Origin: Dyadobacter sp. CY312
Lineage (GTDB): Bacteria; Bacteroidota; Bacteroidia; Cytophagales; Spirosomataceae
Length of the DNA stretch: 64,000 bases
Assembly: GCF_021390535.1 (NCBI RefSeq)
Contig: NZ_JAJUXG010000018.1
Span: 1 to 64,000, forward strand
Direction: 5' to 3'
Every line of letters begins with the position of its first letter. The stretch's first letter is position 1. This document shows, in pieces, positions 61,504-64,000 of this stretch. The position numbers were made by a program, and so were the translations under genes. The notes under the pieces were generated by a model. That model did no database searches. It saw only the letters and a program-made list of their open reading frames with translations, and had not been told where the DNA came from.

Positions 61504-61603
61504 GTGACCTGATAAATGATGAGGCAGAAAAATGAGCAATTAGCCCCAAATCTTAATAGTAACGGAAAACTGGGTAATCCGGTTCGGACAAACTGGCGAA
61601 TGT

Positions 61604-61879
61604 CTAATGGATTTCTGCGGAAATACCTCTGCGGCATATTTCGTTACGCATGGTGGCAAGTTCGTCAAATTCTCCTTCTTTGACAGAGCATTTACCCTTA
61701 TAATGTATAATGAGCGTACATTGCTCAGCTTGTTCATTGGTATGGCGGCAAACCTCTATGAGCGTATCAATTACCCAGTCAAAAGTGTTTACATCGTCAT
61801 TATAAATAACCAATCTTTTTATATCGGTTTCAATGGTTTTTTCCAGAATTTCAACCTCGGTATCTGTAAGCGCTTGCAT
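61604..61879 (-). CDS. clpS: ATP-dependent Clp protease adaptor ClpS
   Basis: This 91-residue adaptor delivers N-end-rule substrates to ClpAP-type proteases. The ClpS core shows RLVIYNDDVNTFDWVIDTLIEV, with Asn-Asp at the N-degron pocket, then CTLIIHYKGKCSVKEGEFDEL with the conserved Lys-Gly region. The first 24 residues form the flexible N-terminal extension. An ATG at 61879 is preferred to a TTG three codons earlier. Bacteroidota often carry clpS apart from clpA. It precedes recR by about 100 bases on the same strand. A candidate -7 box lies 26 bases upstream. Confidence 0.93.
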   Translation of the reverse strand: MQALTDTEVEILEKTIETDIKRLVIYNDDVNTFDWVIDTLIEVCRHTNEQAEQCTLIIHYKGKCSVKEGEFDELATMRNEICRRGISAEIH

Positions 61880-61904
61880 AACAACCAAATTTCTGTTTGA
61901 TTAG

Positions 61905-61912
61905 CAAAACTA
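61905..61912 (-). promoter_or_regulatory. Candidate -7 box for clpS (TAGTTTTG)
   Basis: On the minus strand this is TAGTTTTG, matching TAnnTTTG, 26 bases before the clpS start. Position and sequence fit a promoter, but no -33 box is clear. Confidence 0.36.
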
Positions 61913-61989
61913 ATTAAAAAGGTACATTATCAGAAGATTTTCCCGTCTTTTGTTGTCCGTCTCTAGTTCTTTAACAAATAATCATTTTA

Positions 61990-63456
61990 ATGAATCCGTA
62001 CATATCCCTGATTATACTAATCTTTTATTTCGGAATGCTGATCACTGTTTCGATCTACACTTCCAAAGGAGCGGATACAAATACTTTTTTTACTGCAAAC
62101 CGACAGTCTCCCTGGTATCTGGTGGCATTCGGGATGATCGGAACTTCGCTCTCAGGCGTTACTTTTATATCGGTTCCGGGAGCAGTAGCCAACATTCAAT
62201 TCTCTTACTTTCAGGTAGTAATTGGTTATATCCTTGGTTATCTCGTCATCGGAACGGTCCTTATGCCACTGTATTACCGGCTCAACCTTATTTCGATTTA
62301 CTCCTATCTGGAACAGAGATTCGGATTCTGGTCTTATAAAACCGGATCAGGATTTTTTCTATTGTCACGCACGGTAGGTTCAGCCGTAAGGCTTTATGTA
62401 GCTGCTCAGGTATTACAGCTTGCTCTCTTTAAGCCACTTGGCATACCGTTCGAAGTTTCTGTCGCGATTACAATATTCCTGATCTGGATCTATACATTTA
62501 AAGGTGGCGTTAAGACGATCATCGTTACAGATACACTCCAAACTTTTTTCCTGATCACAGCTGTAATCCTCACAATCGTACTTGTTTCTCAGGAGCTTAA
62601 CCTGGATGGTATATCAGGAATATGGAAAACGGTACAGGAAAGTAAGTATTCCAAAATATTTTATTGGGAAACAAACGATCCTAAAAACTTCTTTAAACAG
62701 TTTTTAGCGGGTGTTTTCATTGCCATTGTTATGACCGGGCTGGATCAGGATCTTATGCAGAAAAACCTTACCTGCAAGAACATTGGCGAAGCACAGAAAA
62801 ATATGTTTTGGTTTACGATTGTATTGGTAATTGTAAACTTCCTTTTCCTATCGCTGGGAGCCCTGCTTTACGTATATGCCGAAGCGCAAGGTATACCTGC
62901 AACTGCCAAAACGGATGAATTCTACCCGATGCTGGCTCTTAATCATTTGGGCGTTGTTGTTGGTATCACATTCTTACTGGGTATTACAGCAGCAACCTAC
63001 GCTAGCTCGGACTCTGCTCTCACTGCGCTTACAACTGCTTTCTGTATTGATTTTATGAATATAGAAAAGCAGCCCGAAGAGAAACGCTCGTCAATTAAAT
63101 TCTGGGTTCATGTGGGTTTTTCCGTAGTATTCTACATTGTAATACTCATATTCAACAGACTTAATAGTAAGGAAGTGATCACAGCAGTTTTTGATCTCGC
63201 TGGTTATACCTACGGTCCGTTGCTGGGACTATTCTCTTTTGGAGCCTTTACCAAACGTTCAGTAAACGACAGATTAGTACCTTTTATCTGTATCGCTGCT
63301 CCTATTATCACTTATATACTTAATGAGAATTCTGCGGAATGGTTTAATGGCTACAAATTTGGCTTTGAAAGGTTGATTATCAATGGGCTCATTACCTTCG
63401 TCGGCTTATGGCTATTGAAAGGCTCTAAATCATCTTCGTATGAAACATTGAAGTAA
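61990..63456 (+). CDS. Sodium:solute symporter family protein
   Basis: This 488-residue inner-membrane protein of the SSS family uses a sodium gradient to take up a small solute. About 13 hydrophobic helices are visible. Family features are SKGADTNTFFTANRQSPWYLVAFGMIGTSLSGVTFISVPG at the start, the FKGGVKTIIVTDTLQTFFLI segment, and GLDQDLMQKNLTCKNI in the middle. ATYASSDSALTALTTAFCIDF near residue 340 holds the sodium-site serines. Members closest to this pattern transport sugars, sialic acid or amino acids; the substrate is open. The stop overlaps the start of the GtrA-like gene by one base. Confidence 0.92.
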   Translation: MNPYISLIILIFYFGMLITVSIYTSKGADTNTFFTANRQSPWYLVAFGMIGTSLSGVTFISVPGAVANIQFSYFQVVIGYILGYLVIGTVLMPLYYRLNLISIYSYLEQRFGFWSYKTGSGFFLLSRTVGSAVRLYVAAQVLQLALFKPLGIPFEVSVAITIFLIWIYTFKGGVKTIIVTDTLQTFFLITAVILTIVLVSQELNLDGISGIWKTVQESKYSKIFYWETNDPKNFFKQFLAGVFIAIVMTGLDQDLMQKNLTCKNIGEAQKNMFWFTIVLVIVNFLFLSLGALLYVYAEAQGIPATAKTDEFYPMLALNHLGVVVGITFLLGITAATYASSDSALTALTTAFCIDFMNIEKQPEEKRSSIKFWVHVGFSVVFYIVILIFNRLNSKEVITAVFDLAGYTYGPLLGLFSFGAFTKRSVNDRLVPFICIAAPIITYILNENSAEWFNGYKFGFERLIINGLITFVGLWLLKGSKSSSYETLK

Positions 63457-63968
63457 TGCGTGAAGAACCAGGTTTCAGTGAAGCTAAGGACGATCTCATT
63501 AACATAAGGGATATTATTGCCTACTTTCTGGTGGCGGCCACAGGCGTTGTTATACAATTGCTTGTAGGTTCGCTGTCTCAGGAGTGGTTTCCTGTTACTT
63601 TCAAGGAATCGCTCATTCTTGGATATGTAATGGCATCCATTTCGGGCTTCTTTCTGACCAAATTATTTGCTTTCAGTAATAAAAGTCCCAACAAGAGCCG
63701 GAGGGAAATGGTCAAATTTACGATGGTGACCCTGCTTTCCTTTGCAATAACTGTGTATGGCTCAGATGCTCTTTTCAATATTTCCGAGTCGATATTCGGA
63801 CTTCATACAATACTTCTTCCTTTTTCAGTAAAGACAATCAATGTGAATAAACTGCTCAGTCAGCTTTGCTGCATGGGCATTAGTTTCATAAGTAATTACA
63901 CGCTTCATAAAAAATTCACCTTCCAGAATACCGGCTTCTACGAAAGATTAAAGAAACTTCTGTTTTAA
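63456..63968 (+). CDS. GtrA-like membrane protein
   Basis: This 170-residue membrane protein has four hydrophobic segments (IIAYFLVAATGVVIQLLVGSL, LILGYVMASISGFFLTKLFAF, MVTLLSFAITVYGSDALF, KLLSQLCCMGISFISNYTL) arranged as in GtrA proteins, with the typical closing FISNYTLHKKFTF. GtrA members are thought to flip lipid-linked sugars or act in cell wall polysaccharide export. Its ATG overlaps the symporter stop by one base, so the two are translationally coupled. The remaining 32 bases to the window end hold nothing recognisable. Confidence 0.85.
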   Translation: MREEPGFSEAKDDLINIRDIIAYFLVAATGVVIQLLVGSLSQEWFPVTFKESLILGYVMASISGFFLTKLFAFSNKSPNKSRREMVKFTMVTLLSFAITVYGSDALFNISESIFGLHTILLPFSVKTINVNKLLSQLCCMGISFISNYTLHKKFTFQNTGFYERLKKLLF

Positions 63969-64000
63969 AAAACTTTACCTCAATTATTCCCACCTCTCCG

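Noticed and set aside
1-64000. tRNA, rRNA, riboswitch, prophage, integron or insertion sequence
   Set aside because: No cloverleaf-like T-loop sequence, ribosomal segment, transposase, integrase or capsid-type gene was recognised when reading both strands; a covariance-model scan would be needed to exclude small RNAs.

Overview
The window looks like chromosomal DNA of a Bacteroidota bacterium of the order Cytophagales, probably close to Dyadobacter or Spirosoma. The grounds are a SusC/SusD pair, the gliding motility and type IX secretion core (gldK, gldL, gldM, gldN plus a PorP/SprF-like protein), several families largely confined to the phylum (DUF2911, DUF4271, DUF5618, a fused SpmA/SpmB protein), many Tat-like or lipoprotein signal peptides, and TAnnTTTG boxes of the Bacteroidota -7 type upstream of several genes. 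The genus is inferred from overall gene content, not from any marker gene. I found no rRNA, tRNA, CRISPR array, transposase or phage gene.

Layout. 1-4.1 kb: a DUF2911 protein, a small unknown ORF with a palindrome over its start, a secreted serine hydrolase and a DEAD-box helicase. 4.2-16.3 kb: a rhamnogalacturonan-I utilisation locus with SusC, SusD, L-rhamnose mutarotase, a PL11 lyase, a CE12 acetylesterase, a GH105 unsaturated-uronyl hydrolase, a GntR regulator and a BNR-repeat lipoprotein. Together these bind, cut, deacetylate and trim the backbone and feed rhamnose inward; palindromic repeats are scattered between the genes. 16.4-18.2 kb: gpsA and a Crp/Fnr regulator. 18.2-23.1 kb: a five-gene exported unit of unknown function (lipoprotein, lipase-like hydrolase broken by a frameshift, PQQ-type propeller lipoprotein, two paralogous outer-membrane proteins) that faces the regulator across a perfect palindrome.

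23.1-34.3 kb: an HlyD/TolC efflux pair without its pump, a fused SpmAB membrane protein, a small lipoprotein, a Tat-exported isomerase/oxidoreductase pair, a subtilase, an aminopeptidase P and a DUF5618 protein. 34.3-35.2 kb: a HicA/HicB toxin-antitoxin cassette lying exactly between two identical 35-bp terminator repeats. 35.2-42.9 kb: MgtC, then the complete eboABCDEF cluster, a widespread but poorly understood operon linked in cyanobacteria to export of scytonemin precursors; here no recognisable pigment pathway accompanies it.

42.9-64 kb: mostly housekeeping and phylum-typical genes: DUF456, carboxynorspermidine synthase, miaA, DUF4230, a collagen-like lipoprotein, the type IX/gliding block gldNMLK with porP, hemD, DUF4271, sucD, a membrane protein, azurin, a TlpA thioredoxin, a TPR protein, exported superoxide dismutase, recR, clpS, a sodium:solute symporter and a GtrA-like protein.

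The stretches that best repay a second look are the ebo cluster (notably the altered metal motifs of EboF), the 18.2-23.1 kb exported unit, the HicAB cassette between direct repeats, and the repeated linker in GldN. Intrinsic terminators mark most transcription-unit borders, and several sit between convergent genes and could serve both strands.
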